Below, one piece after another: positions 13,261 through 25,462 of a stretch of DNA of 64,000 nucleotides. Numbering within the stretch: position 1 is the stretch's first letter; each line of letters begins with the position of its first letter. The notes under the pieces are model-generated. The model was given only the letters and a program-made list of their open reading frames with translations, was not told where the DNA came from and did no database searches. A program made the position numbers and the translations under genes. The stretch is from Sinonovacula constricta (lineage: Eukaryota > Mollusca > Bivalvia > Cardiida > Solecurtidae), in the NCBI GenBank assembly GCA_007844125.1, contig CM017555.1, positions 22,651,669 through 22,715,668 of the forward strand. Reading direction: 5' to 3'.

Positions 13261-13949
13261 CGAATCTTTCAGTGTTTCGTTCATAAATGACATACATTAT
13301 ATATAATCCCGCATGTAAAGTCAAATACTCGAATGTTCGAAATATCATTCAGTTACGTTTGTGATTTCACTTTAAATGTAAATGTAAAACTTTTCATTTA
13401 CACTATTGATAACGTTGTAGCGATTTTGCGTTAATTCAGAACATTTAATTTTGAGGTGGAACGTTGCCACTTGTCCTTGTTCATTAGGAAAGCGATATAT
13501 ATATAACAATTCAAGACTGTCAGTAAACTGACGAATAAGCAAATGGACCGGCAGACAAACAGTCGTGTTGATAGGTACATGTAAGTAGATATGCATGTTC
13601 TACTCTCTCACTGATTTATCACATATGCCAGCGTTTGATTATGAAATTAATATAAGAAATACTGCAAAGATTCATTATTTGTCACATCAATGCGTGATAA
13701 TGTTGAACCCAAGAAAGTCCTTCTATCTGAAGAAGACGTTGCCACAAGCTCCAATATCAAATTTTTTGTGAGTTATATTATCAAACAATTTTATTTCTGC
13801 ATGCTATTATTTTGCATTTTAGTGCATAACAAATGGTCTTGTGGAACAAAACACCACGAGCACTCACTTTTAAAGCATAGGCAGACATTATAGTCATCAT
13901 CTTAAAAACTTTGAAATTGGCATAAGACGATAAATCCAAAACTTAATTT

Positions 13950-14095
13950 GTTTCCGATGCCATCTCTGCAACAATTACTGCGACGGGAGCAAACGAGCAA
14001 ATTACGAGATTACCATCACAAAAAGATAAACATCCCTTATCTTGTATAATCTTTCTGTCACTTGTTTAAGGAAGTCGTATTACAAGTCAGAATGG
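13950..14095 (+). repeat. Family 2 repeat copy
   Basis: Carries GCCATCTCTGCAACAATTAC, GACGGGAGCAAACGAGCAAA and, about 90 bases on, GGAAGTCGTATTACAAGTCA. The same blocks occur at 14458-14602 about 500 bp downstream, which suggests a tandem duplication. Confidence 0.6.
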
Positions 14096-14323
14096 GTGGG
14101 TCGATAGCTACCTTGGCGTTGCATGAAGGACAGGTTGTTTAACAGATGTTTTAAGGACATATTTGTATGTGTGCTTACATGCAGATGTGGCCTATAACTT
14201 ACACCTTTTTCATGTATAGTGGCAATTTCTCATCCATCAACATTCTTTGTGATACCAGGCGTTACTACCTAGGGGTAGAAATATAGTTCCACTATATAGC
14301 ACATCTACTGGATGCTAAGCTTA

Positions 14324-14527
14324 TCAATTAAACTCTAATAGAACAATAGCGGTTGCAAAATTAACAACAAACAATGCTAAAACATCGGCAGTATACACAC
14401 CGTCATGAGTGAATCCTGGGGAGTGGTTTAAGCGATACAGTACGTCTCGAAATTGGTCTCTGCGTGTCATCTCTGCAGCAATTACAGTGACGGGAGCAAA
14501 TGAGCGAATTTCGACGATAGTCGCCAT
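14324..14527 (-). other. Unrecognised 67-codon ORF starting in a family 2 repeat
   Basis: The ATG at 14527 opens a frame beginning MATIVEIRSFAPVTVIAAEM and ending in a hydrophobic stretch (VLALFVVNFATAIVLLEF) that could be a membrane segment. The base composition is more balanced than its surroundings. The first 25 codons fall inside the family 2 repeat; in the neighbouring copy at 13950-14095 the same start region is interrupted by a stop soon after the ATG. It could be a first exon, a transposon remnant or chance. I do not recognise the sequence. Confidence 0.2.
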
Positions 14528-14605
14528 AGATATAAACCTGCTATAATCTATTGTAATTTCTTCTTAGGAAGTCATTGAACAAGTCGGATTAGCGATTCAC
14601 ATAGA
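14400..14605 (+). repeat. Family 2 repeat copy
   Basis: Matches 13950-14095 block for block (ATCTCTGCAGCAATTAC, GACGGGAGCAAATGAGC, GGAAGTCATTGAACAAGTC) and extends leftward to GTGAATCCTGGGGAG, which has a counterpart near 10870. Confidence 0.6.
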
Positions 14606-15049
14606 TCGCTTGTTGTTGCATAGACGGAGATATTATATAGAAAACTGACGATAGCTTGGACGACTGCTACATGCAAAACACTTACATTTGATGCATTTCG
14701 GTTTATGATTGTACTTTATGGAAATATATATTTTTCGAAGGGGTCGCTTTATTGTTGTTGTTCTTTTAAACACTTTAAGTATCATTAATAAACAATTTGT
14801 GCATAAGACCTTTTGTTTAATATTGTAAAGAGCACAGACAATCACGGTCAGGTTTCGATGTGACAAACAACAGAATAACATTTCTCGCATGTGAACTTTG
14901 TCTCTGTAATTGGATAGATTACATTCACAAACATCTTCGTTAAAATCTTCTTAAACAACAACGTAAATGTAACAACAAAGGAACTGAGCTTTCGTCTAAA
15001 TGTAAGCCAGCTTTCTATACAATCCCCGCTTTGACATATTAACACGTGA

Positions 15050-15180
15050 ACTATTGGCTTATTTAATCTGACTTGTAAATGGCTCAAAACTCACAAGACT
15101 TGGAATTACAGCAGATTGGGGGATGTTTATCTTCTATGATGGTAATCTCGGTAATTTGCATTCCTGCTACCGCTTAGTAA
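15050..15180 (-). repeat. Family 2 repeat, inverted copy
   Basis: Read on the minus strand it gives GCAAATTACCGAGATTACCA, then GATAAACATCCC and ACAAGTCAGAT, the same order as the plus-strand copies at 13990-14092. With those copies it forms a large imperfect inverted arrangement about 1 kb across. Confidence 0.5.
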
Positions 15181-15527
15181 TCACTGTTTCAATTGCTTTA
15201 GAAACACATCCGGAGATAATGTTATCATGTTTAGCAAATTTCCATGATGTAATTGCAACCATAGTAAAATCCTTCTATTGTGTTTAAATCATTTATTTTA
15301 TTTTCACATTATTGGTACTTAAGAAGAAATACTTTTATTAGATATTATTAACAATAAAATATTAAATGTGCACATACCTTTCTTAGTCTTTCTTTTGACT
15401 GACAACATAGATAAGATCAAATGACATGGGTTTTATGTTTTGAGATGGAACACATGCTTCGAAAATTGGGATAATAAATTTCCATAGTTTAGTTTAAATT
15501 CTTTGAAGCAATGCGCTCACAGCTGAC

Positions 15528-17669
15528 TTTCTCTACGGAAGCTGAAAACACGAGAAGAAAGACCAGGGAAAGGGCGAAAAGAGGGTACAGTTCACAGCCA
15601 ACCCATACACGTTTGGGAAATCCTTCCTTGACAAGGAACGATCTAGAGTGATGGAGACACCTGTCGAAGAGGTTGAAGCATACCTACATGAAACACACTC
15701 AGATCCCAATCGAGAGGACCTAGGCAAAATTTGGCTCAGCGCCTAGACCCAATGCCATACCGTACAAGATGTGCCCACGTCTTCTCAAACGGTTATGGAG
15801 GCTCCTGAAAGTCGGAAGTCGAAAGAAACGGGGAGGTGCCAGAAGCTTGGAAAGAGACAGAGGGAATCTTCATACCAAAGGAGAGAAACTACAAAGACAG
15901 TCCACCAGTTTCGAACCATATCGTTGCTGAACGTCAAGGGGAAGATATTTTTCGCTGTCCTTGCCAAGAGACTTTCATCGTTCCTAACAGACAACGCCTA
16001 CATCAACACATCTGTCCAAAAGGGAGGAGTTCCTGGTTTCTAGGGCAGTGAAGAACACACAAGCGCCATCACTCAGCTGATACGAGAGGCGAAGTCTGGT
16101 AAGAAGGACATGACGGTAGTCTGGCTCGATTTAGCCAACGCCTATGGCTCCATACCACACCAACTTATCCACACAGCTCTCCAGCACTACCATGTTAATA
16201 GTCATGTCCAGAAAATCATCACCAGCTATATGGATGGTATTAATATCCGCTTTTGTGTTGGTGACCAGCTGACTAACTGGCAGAAGTTGGCAAAAGGCAT
16301 TGTTACTGGATGCACAGTCTCTGTGGTGCTCTTCATTACGGGGATGAATCTACTGATCAACGCCGACCTAAGAGAGACACAAGGACCTAAGACAGAATCA
16401 GGAATCCAGCTGCCATCTAGTCGTGGCTTCATGGACGACCTTACGCTGACAACAGCAACACACGTCCAGGCTGGGTGGATGCTGACAGCCCTGACAGATG
16501 TCGCTTCATGGGCCAGAATAAGGTTTAAAGCAGTCATTTCGCTGATCATCAAGAAGGGCAAGACGACAGAGAGATTCAAAAACTCCAGGTACAGAACGAG
16601 AAGATACCATCTATAGTAGAGAATCCAATAAAGTGCTTGGGCAAGTGGTTTGACGCAAGTTTGAATGACGATACAACGTCAGAAAGCTGCGGAACCAGGA
16701 GGAGGACGGCTTGAAGAAGAAAGACCGATGTGGATTACCTGGGAAGTTCAAGGCCTGGCTTTACCAGCATGCTCTGTTGCCAAGGTTGATTTGGCCAATG
16801 ATGCTGTACGATATACCAAGCACAGCGGTGAAAGCCCTGGAGAGACTCACCAGCCGACACCTCAGAAAGTGGTTAGGAATACCACCCAGCTTCACCAGTA
16901 TTGGATTGTATGGCAAGAGCAACAAACTACAGTTCCCACTATTTTACTAGTACAGTAATTCAAGACTGGTGTTAACTGTTAGAGATTCTCCGAACGAGTT
17001 CATCAGTGGGGCAGGGATTGTAACCCGTACCGGCAGAAAATGGTCAGCAACAGAGTCAGTTAGCCAGGCAGAGAGCACACTAAATCACATTGTCGGGATA
17101 ACTGCGGTCGGACGCCAAGGCATCGGTGCCAAGAAGACTGTGGAGTAGGTCAGACCAGAAGGAAAGACGTGCCCTGATCCAGTCAGAAGGCAGACAGAGG
17201 AACATGCGAGACAAGCGAAGGCAGTGGAAATGGGAGCACAGGGGCCACAAGATGTGAGGGGGCTTATGAGTGGAAGAGAGCGAAGTATACCGAGCTCATG
17301 GAAATTTGTAGAAAACAGGGTTGGCATACTTGGCTGTTTCCCGTAGAAGTAGGCGTAAGGGGTTTTGCGCCTAGTTTGTGCATAGACTGATGACAGCAGT
17401 TGGAACTACTGGCAGGGATAGAAGGAAGGCTATCGGAAAACTGAGCCAAGCTGCGGAGCGTGCGTCCAGCTGGTTGTGGATTAGAAGGATGGAGAATAGC
17501 TGGAAGCCATCAACCAACACACAGTGCCTGATCACCACTGTGGGCCCACCCGCTATTATAGAGTGTTCATGAATTAATGGGCCGAAACACTCAGCGGGCT
17601 TCATGCTCTGGTAAAGAAGCAGTCAACAGACAACGGCAGGAACTGATACAGACTGTATTACACACATTG
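15528..17669 (+). pseudogene. Broken non-LTR (LINE) retrotransposon ORF with reverse transcriptase and C-terminal endonuclease remnant
   Basis: Conceptual translation across three frames gives a reverse transcriptase. An N-terminal part starts near 15591 (FTANPYTFGKSFLDKER). The fingers follow around 15905-16040 (QFRTISLLNVKGKIFF, then TSVQKGGVPGF). Motif A is WLDLANAYGSIPH with Asp at 16128. Then come GIVTGCTVSVVLF and motif C FMDD with the Asp pair at 16434-16439. Thumb-like sequence at 16711-16950 contains KWLGIPPSFTSIGLYGKS. A C-terminal block near 17290-17480 (GWHTWLFPVEVGVRGF, then AAERASSWLWIRR) fits the end of LINEs with a restriction-like endonuclease, a family I know from many aquatic invertebrates. 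Damage: in-frame TAG at 16041-16043, frame changes near 15750, 15850 and 16660, stops after 17140, and an apparent deletion near 17260 that removes the zinc-knuckle and endonuclease core. The 5' end is truncated. It cannot encode active protein. The clade is inferred. Confidence 0.85.
17540..17669 (+). repeat. 3' UTR tail of the LINE, shared with the copy at 60.4 kb
   Basis: From GTGGGCCCACCCGCTATTAT to GACTGTATTACACACATTG this stretch recurs inverted at 60355-60487. The match defines the 3' end of the element and places the boundary close to 17669. No poly(A) tail is seen; after the boundary comes TTGTTTTTAATTT. I could not find a convincing target-site duplication for this older copy. Confidence 0.8.
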
Positions 17670-20600
17670 TTGTTTTTAATTTCTGCATTGACTTTAGTTA
17701 ACTTATACAATACTCTTTACCAAACACAATTGCAAATTCTCCATTGTAATGAGAACAAAATGGTTTTACTGACTAGAAATGAGAATAGAAAAATGGTTGC
17801 ATATTACTGCAAATGTGTAAAATACTAATCAACAAATAACATAATTATCTTTTCTGTCACAATTATTTGCAGGAAGAACTTTTCAACAGCATAGGAAACA
17901 AACGCATCAACTCTTTCTTGCCTAATTCTGTCAAGCTCTGCCTCGTAATGAACTTTGTGAAGAACCAGATCCAGAGGCAACCATCATAATGATACAATTA
18001 GCGACAAATGACAACATTTGAGACATTCTTTCCACTGGGCTAGGACATGCAAAAGGGTCCGTTTGGGAAATTGTTTGGCCTTTGTGCGGGTAATCTTGGC
18101 AAACGAGCTTCGTAAAAAAAACGAACTGAAACAGACCACTTATCTGACAAAATTAGGACAGACTGCTATCTTTTTATGCCTTTTAGGCAAGGTTATACAA
18201 CGGTTTCAACGGTTTGCAAGTTAGATTTTAAACACTTACTGCTAATGAAAACTTAACAACATAACTTGCAACATAAAGAACCTAAAGTGAGTCGCCCTCT
18301 CTATGATGCTAGTAAATAAAGACGTTTTTTGTGACAATAAGTAAAGTAATTCATCTTCTTTAAAAACAAAAACATTTTTGTTTGCATGGTTCAGAGTATT
18401 CTTAATACGGGTTTTTATGCCATGGGAAATTTATCACGGCATTGAAATTTAGCATCGGTAAATAGAAGTATGAATAAACTGAAGGTACTATTATATGAAA
18501 CTTGAAACAAATAAGTCTAGTATGTATTCCTTATTGAAAAATGCGGAAAATACTTAATATTATTTATGCGTTTATCAAACATGAGTTAATTTCAATGCTT
18601 TAATTCTATCAAGGACATAAATACTGAAATAAGTTTTGGATATCATACTTGGACTATTCCCTGTGTATACACAATTAAGTAAAAACACAAATTGACCTTA
18701 TTTTTACATAGTGAACCATCTCATCAAACGAAATCTTACACTTACATACTACAATTTTATTAAGTTACAATTTGTATGTACTGAACTTTAAAGGCAGTCG
18801 ATTGATTGCAATTCGTTAATTAGTAAAACTGTCTTGATTTCGTCAGAAGTAAAGATTTACACGAAATTAAATACTCAATAATTCATTATCGCTACTTTTT
18901 TATCTATAAAAAAACGTCAGTTACGCCTTTTGTAAAAAAAAAATATATTTTCACAGAAATTCAGCAATCTTGTATTAATTGTATTTAGGATAAAATGTGC
19001 GTATAAGAAGAACGGAAACTGAGTTATAGTCTTTCATGGATTGAAAGGTTTAAAGCATATTTAGATGTAACGTTCTCTTATGTTATTTTTCCAATGTAAC
19101 AGTTGTTTTATTTCATCCAGTTGTCAGGAAGATATAATTTTTACAAGGATGAAGCTGGAAGGAAATATATTAATTTGCCTAAAACTAAATTTAACAATAA
19201 TATAATGCTATTTACATTTTTAAATTCCCAATTTGCCACCCTTATCTCCGTAGTTGGCACTGGAATTCTAATACAGCATACGCACAATGGAAAAATGTTC
19301 GAGTCTTTTTGACATAAAATAGACAACAATACTTTAAGCAAAACGTGATCGATTTAAATTATTTGATATGTAGTAACAAATCATTACAAATTATAATGAA
19401 AATACACACTTTTTAAGTCTTTACCTCGACAAAAATTGCTTTTCACGATTAAAAACTGCCCTCCCCTCCAAAGTCAGTTAAATTATCATTGAGTTTCCAA
19501 GACTTCTCTCTGTGAGAACTGTGCAATTTAAAGGTGTCACTTTGAAGCATGTCAAGCTGTAAAACAGCTGTAAAACAGAAGGATAATGAACTATTCTTGT
19601 AAAACATTATAAACAAACTTGGAGTAGACCAGCACAACATCACTGAATATTATATACTCGCTTAAGGTGGTAATAGGCATGTGATTACTCTACTCCTTCT
19701 TATCAGGCCGAAACTAAGATATGTTTTACATATGTCATAGTAGATAACAAAGCTATATTAAACTAAGGATATATTAAAACAAATACACTTGTTAAATATG
19801 TATACGTTTAGGACATGCATTTTCGACGACTGTTTATATTCTATGCATATTCGAACACCCAATCGAAATTCTTCATTTTAGTAGCATAATTTGATTTTAG
19901 GATACTTCATTATGAAAACAATAGTACCGATGTTACTTTTGTCGTTTTTAGAACTTACGAAGCTCAAGTTTTCCTGGTTAAAAGACAGAACGATTACTGG
20001 TACCTTTGCCAAAATATATCACATTATTTATATTTCTTATTTGTTAGAAGCAAAACTATTGCTATTTTTATCGGGCGTATTTGTAATGAAAAAATAAATA
20101 TTATGCATATTCGTAATTCCATCTTATTAACCTTCCTGTTAAAGAAACCTTAATTAACTATAAAACAAAAGCCATTCGTGTTTATCAGTCCTAATTTGAC
20201 ATTTTTACGACATTACTAGTTCTGGAAGCTATAGAAACTTCGTGTAGAACAAACTTGTAGTGAAAGAAACAGTTGCTTTGGCTTGAGACTTTCTAATATA
20301 GGTCACGAATACATACAATACACATTGGCAAAAGCTGTTAAATATCTACTGGTTTGGTACAGTGCCTTATTTGTCTTTTATATCTCTCTAGCTAAATGTT
20401 ATGCTACTACTTTTTGCATGTATGAATGACAGTTATTCTTTGCGTATTAAATATATCTGACGATCTTTTTTCATTTCATTTTGCTGCAAAAAAAACAGAT
20501 GTTATAAAATTTCAATTATGTTCGCCTTTTACATTATATTATAGCAGTTAAATTCATAATTATTTTCATATGAATAATGGAAACGCTATGATCAAAGTTA

Positions 20601-22205
20601 AAAAATATTAAAATCTATTGACCATTCATTACACAATTGCATACAATAGTAAATAATATATATTTCAAAATATAGAATTAAATTAGAAACAAATGTAAAT
20701 AAATATTATATCATTCATAATAGAATTAAATTTAATAATGGACATAATGTGTTTAACAATAAAGTTATATTTTATTTCCAATGAAATACACTTGTTAACA
20801 TTGCCAGAATTTTGAAAAAATCGATATAAAGTAGCTCAAAATTAAAGTTATTTATTTTAACCACTGAATTATTTTATTTATTATCAATGAATGCTTAACA
20901 GAACACAATACGAATCACACAAATTGCGCAGTGTATGATTAATATATAACCAAATATTATATTTTTAAAATATAATAAGCTTCTATGGCTAATAGTATAA
21001 ACAAATGTAGCAGTTGATAGATGGTGTTTTTGTTTCAGTATGTCCTATCTGACAATGAACCAATTACAAATAGCATTATATAATTTTAAGAATACATTGT
21101 AATTATTAACAATAATTTAATCATATTATATACATACCTTAAAGCGAAAAATAATTGTTAATGTCCTGTAAGTAAAAAGATCCTGTGCTATGTTTTCTTT
21201 AACAAGTTTGATCTATCACAATGATAACCAGGAGAGAGGAAAGTGAAATAGTGGAGGCGCAAAACTATCAATTCCAAAAAATACCTCATGTGATGTCCCA
21301 ATATCTGAGGCTAGTCGTGATTTCTGATTTTATTCACTGCCTGTCTAAAGCATACAACAAGAAAGCCGATATTGTTGAAGCTAGCGGAGACTTTATAAAT
21401 ACCGATACTTTGATGCCACTTTGTTGCTGAATTCTTACTTTGTTTTATCTACACAAGGAATTAATAAGAATGTATAGTTTTAGACACTGCAATATAAATT
21501 GTTGTATAAGGTATTTTGTTAAGTCGTCTTTAGTTGGTAGGATGAAATCTACGTTTGATTAATAAAGCCAGTCAAAATAATCTAAGAAAAGTGATAAGCT
21601 ATTTTGAGAAATTTCAAAATTGTGTAACTATGCATGCTGGTTAATCTTAAACGTATTGACGTAAGGTAATCATTAAAAGAAGTAGTTTTAAGTACATATG
21701 AAAATTATCAGAACAGTGGAATGTCAAAATGACAAAAGCATATGTCCTCATTAAGAATTCTTAATGACAAAGTAGAACGCAATTAGTAAGGTCAAGGCGC
21801 CTTAAGGTATACATTACTTACATTATAGCAAGTATATGTTTTATCTATACAAAATTATATAAAGCGTCTCTGAATTATTATGGTCAGTAACAACTAAAAA
21901 CAGTAAATTTTACACAATGTGCTTTAAATGACTACAATTTGCTGTTTAACGTATGTGATATAAGTTAAATGTGCACATGTGTAGAAAGTATTAAAATCCC
22001 TCTATACATTATATTTTAAACTGTGGTTTTAGGTGCATTTGCACACATCATATCTTATGTATACTATACCTACAGTTTTCAAATATATATGTTTTTTCCA
22101 AATATCAAATGCATACAATCAAGCATCAATGACCCCGTATGAAGGGATTTACTCGGTCTTGTTAAAACCACAAGTTATCTATATCAACACCATTTCGACG
22201 CCGGC
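17670..22205. other. AT-rich non-coding stretch
   Basis: Frames are short and unrecognised. The least random is 21221-21430 (plus, 69 codons, starting MITRREESEIVEAQ), which has somewhat balanced codons but no motif I know. At 17870-17990 the minus strand reads FFTKFITRQSLTELGKKELM without stops, possibly a further small relic. Otherwise only A/T runs are seen. Confidence 0.5.
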
Positions 22206-22209
22206 AGAA

Positions 22210-22485
22210 ATAATCTTTTGTTGAAAAAGGAAGTCCTGTGACATTGCCACATATACCAAAATATGAAAAGAAACGGGAAAAAATTATTTTTATGAAAGCC
22301 AAGAGTACGCCAATGGTTAAAATGAGAACAAATCTGTGTTGATCAATTAAACAAAAGGATAACACCCACCAGTTACCGCCTTGGAACGGTCAGTCGGCAA
22401 AGAGACCAACAGGGGGAGCTTAAACCGGTTTTACAGGGCTCTAACCTTACACTTCCTGAGGCGTTTATTCACAAAATTGTTCATT
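22210..22485 (-). repeat. Family 1 hairpin repeat copy
   Basis: Starts with AAGTCCTGTGACATTGCCAC, then ATATACCAAAAT, and later CAGTTACCGCCTTGGAACGG, a CAGTCGG arm, GCTTAAACCGGTTTTAC and GCTCTAACC. It is directly followed by a second copy in the same orientation. The second hairpin arm is mutated (CCAACAG). Confidence 0.75.
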
Positions 22486-22499
22486 CCAAGAAATTATTT

Positions 22500-22955
22500 C
22501 TTAATTATTTTTTAATATAAAATTGACCAGAGAAAAAGTGTAAACATTTGTAGCATCCTATTCATGTGTAGATCGAATTAAGGGTTAACAAAATGTTTAT
22601 CAAAGGAAACATGCACGTAACAGGACTTAAATGCAACATAGAATACATCCGAAACAGTGCACACCATTAATGTGATAATGAATAAGGAAATTTGACAAAG
22701 CCCTAAGCATTGCAACATATACAAAAAATTGAAAAGGCACAGGACAAAGGTATTTTTATGAAAAATCTAAAGAAAAATAACAAAAAGTATCACGAGTATT
22801 AGAACATATCTTTAAATCTGAACTAGACAAAGGCAACCATGGTAAGTGTAAACGTGACAAACCACAGAGACTAGACATAACACACAGAAAGAAAACCCAG
22901 CAGTAACCGCCTTAGAACGGTAAGGCGACAAAATGACAGAAAATTGAAAGTGCAA
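22500..22955 (-). repeat. Family 1 hairpin repeat copy with extended flank
   Basis: Includes the upstream block GACCAGAGAAAAAGTGTAAA and TAGCATCCTATTCATGTG, shared with 44170-44220 and 54035-54095. The common body follows (GACAAAGCCCTAAGCATTGC, GCACAGGACAAAGG, CCGCCTTAGAACGG). The hairpin and everything past it is lost. Several small insertions lengthen the middle. Confidence 0.7.
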
Positions 22956-23489
22956 AAGTAAGCGAGTCCCACATTAAGGGAAAAATATTACTTCAAAATT
23001 ATGTAATCATCGAGAGAAATCTAAAGAAATGTAAAACTCGTTTGAAGTAATATACGACAAAACTGCTTTCTTCCGTTTTCTGCTTAAACACACATACAAT
23101 GATGTCGTATAGATATGCGCGTAAAACGTTTTGCACACAGTCAGGAGTATATGGATTGTTAGGTACTTGAATATTTCATGCTCCGACTTTTTTGGCGACG
23201 ATATTTTGCTATCAATTTTGAGATACAGTCTGTTGGTAACATGACTTATAGAAGTAACAAGTCTTTTACGCGTGGTGATTTTAAGTTACCGACTGCTGAT
23301 GGCGACGATCATTCCCATCCAAAACACAAGGCAAATGAAAAAAAAAACTAAACTTAATTAAAAAAAATATTCTGTCAAGTTTCTCAGGGATTCAAACAGT
23401 CACCAGATGTCCACTGATGTTAAAGCTGCACAGGTGAAATTCAAGACTCTTTCTCTAATTGTAATGAGGATAATGAAGTAAGATGAATG

Positions 23490-24501
23490 TACATTTGAGA
23501 TCATGCAAAAACTGTTCAAAACTGCATATTGCTGCTAATGTTAAGCCTTTTACTGACTTTGAAAACCTATGTAGTCTGCAAGTTGACAACGGCGAAGCTT
23601 TAGGCAATAATTTCCTGAATGAAAAAGCTTGTTTTGAGTTTATTGCTAAAATAGCAGGGTGAATGTTATACAAAAATGAATGTTTTTGTTGACTAAATCT
23701 CCATTTATCTTTATTTGCAGCTACGGGTCTACTGACAAATCAAACTCTGAGGAGCAAGTGATGATGGAAAGTGTACTTGGTGATTTCCAGCCAACGGATT
23801 TCTTTTCACAGCTTGTAGATCCTCTAAATATGAAGGCTGATGGTATTGTGGCTGATATTGATTCTGCATTTGATTTGTTCAAAAAGTCTGACTAAAAACA
23901 AACAAAAACTCCTGGTTTTTTGATCTCATAGAGAGCCTTTAATGGTGGGTAATAAACAGGGTGGTAAACAAAAGATTAAGGTTCAAGGACAGGCTCCATG
24001 GATCCTAGCCATGTGGTGCCTAGCGCACAGGCTTGAATTAGCTTTAGAAGAGCGTTTCAAAGGAGAGTATCTCGAAACTGTTGTTGAAGTCCAGATTAGT
24101 ATCTTACCTTCCGTAAAGGTTCTGCAAAGAGGATGAAAGGCAAGTCTTATTTCTGTATAGAGATGGTAATGCCGGTATTATATACTTATTTCGAAAGACC
24201 TTTGGTAAATGCGGGAGATGTAGTTTTAATTCTGCAAAAAGTGAATGGTAGGACCTTACACCTTATTTTTCAAGAAATCAGCATTTTAGAGGTATAATCC
24301 GTTTAGTGTTTTGCAGAGAGTTAGCCAGTATGACATTGAAATTAGAGAGTACAGTAAAATGTTGCTGATCATTTACTTGACTGGTCTTTACCCACTTAAC
24401 AATGCTGCCTGCAAACGAGCATTTTCTGCAATGAAACTCGACTGCAGGTGTTCAGTACTGAGCGAATGTATCAGTTAATGCGAATTATCATTAATGAATA
24501 A
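23490..24501 (+). pseudogene. hAT-type transposase relic (ZNF862-like family)
   Basis: Separate frames give recognisable pieces in the right order. Near 23513-23660: CSKLHIAANVKPFTDFENLC, then NEKACFEFIAKIAG. At 23718-23895: SYGSTDKSNSEEQ, which fits the catalytic D-G-S-T-D region of hAT-like proteins. At 23942-24136: APWILAMWCLAHRLELALEE, the conserved W...C-x-x-H-R-L-E-L-A-L block. At 24380-24501: LYPLNNAACKRAFSAMKLDC, then LMRIIINE and a stop, the C-terminal dimerisation segment. Stops and frame changes separate the pieces, and the middle is much shorter than in full-length proteins (usually 600-900 residues). It is a dead copy. An acceptor-like tract ending TTTATTTGCAG at 23720 precedes SYGSTDKSN and may be coincidental. 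Confidence 0.75.
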
Positions 24502-24821
24502 GTCCTCAACAGGCAATGAGCAGATGGTGGATCTATGGGCAGCGTGAACGGAGGCCAACTGTTTTACCCTATGAGCCAAGGAAATAATGCAATATACAGT
24601 CACAATATCATTTACTACGCAATTCCATGATGATAATATAACAATAAAAATAATTTGATAAACAATTGTCCATGATATAGTTGTGGCCATATTTAAGCAA
24701 AGTGGTGAGTTGAAAAATGCAAGTGAACTTCAGATTTCGCGAGCTGAAATTTACAAAACCAAAGTTTAATGTCCATAAAAAGAACAACCCTTAAAAGAAA
24801 GTCGAACACCGATTCGAATTG

Positions 24822-25462
24822 ATTATATCATGATTTCATCGCTGCCTTCAAAAAAAGAATGGGCAAATAGACCTGTCAGAATGCATGGTTATCTTTTTGG
24901 TATGTCGAAACATTTCTTTTCCTTTTTTAAAAAATGGTTTCGCAGTGCCCCAACATCTTCAAATTGTCTTGCTTACTTGTTTAGTTAGATAGCTTTCTTG
25001 TGTCGTTAGATAGAAATGCGTCGCGTCCGAAAACCATAACATATCATATATAAAAAAATCATTCCAAGTGCATTAAGTGATGCGTAATCTGACAGAAATA
25101 AACGTTGGATTCACTTGTCTTGTAATAACTCTTGTTCACATTTAGTTTGAAATTATACTTCATTATTCTTAAATCACTTTAACAACTTGCAGCGGACGTG
25201 ACATGTCCTAGTAGAGACTTTTGCGATATTTAAGTAATTAACGTTTTCGTCTCTTGTAATATTTCTAACATCACAGAACGTCCAGAATTACCGTTTCTTC
25301 CGTCCTCAATTGATCATCTAGCTTCAAACCGCTGAATCGTACTCTGGACTTGCTTCTTATAGAGTCTTTGTTCTTATATGATATTCAGAATTAGTTTTTT
25401 CTTATCGTTATAAAGTAAACAATTTCTCTGCGTTGTTCCTTACCCAATCCTTTAGTAATGAA
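24822..25462 (-). pseudogene. mariner/Tc1-superfamily transposase relic
   Basis: The minus strand from about 25445 gives an N-terminal helix-turn-helix-like start (EQRREIVYFI), then near 25345-25200 VQSTIQRFEAR, SIEDGRNGNSGRS and LLGHVTSAAS, the linker with the usual S-x-x-D-x-x-x-x-G-R pattern. At 25036-24850 it reads WFSDATHFYLTTQESYL, CWGTAKPFF and FFEGSDE, matching the mariner blocks W-x-S-D-E-A-H-F, the W-G-x-x-N-P segment and P-Y-F-F-E. Several stops and frame changes break it, and the region after the second catalytic Asp is missing or decayed. It is inactive. It sits tail to tail with the hAT relic about 320 bp away. Confidence 0.7.

Noticed and set aside
15785..17604. Minus-strand ORFs across the LINE (e.g. 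16226-16579)
   Set aside because: Shadow frames of the plus-strand reverse transcriptase.
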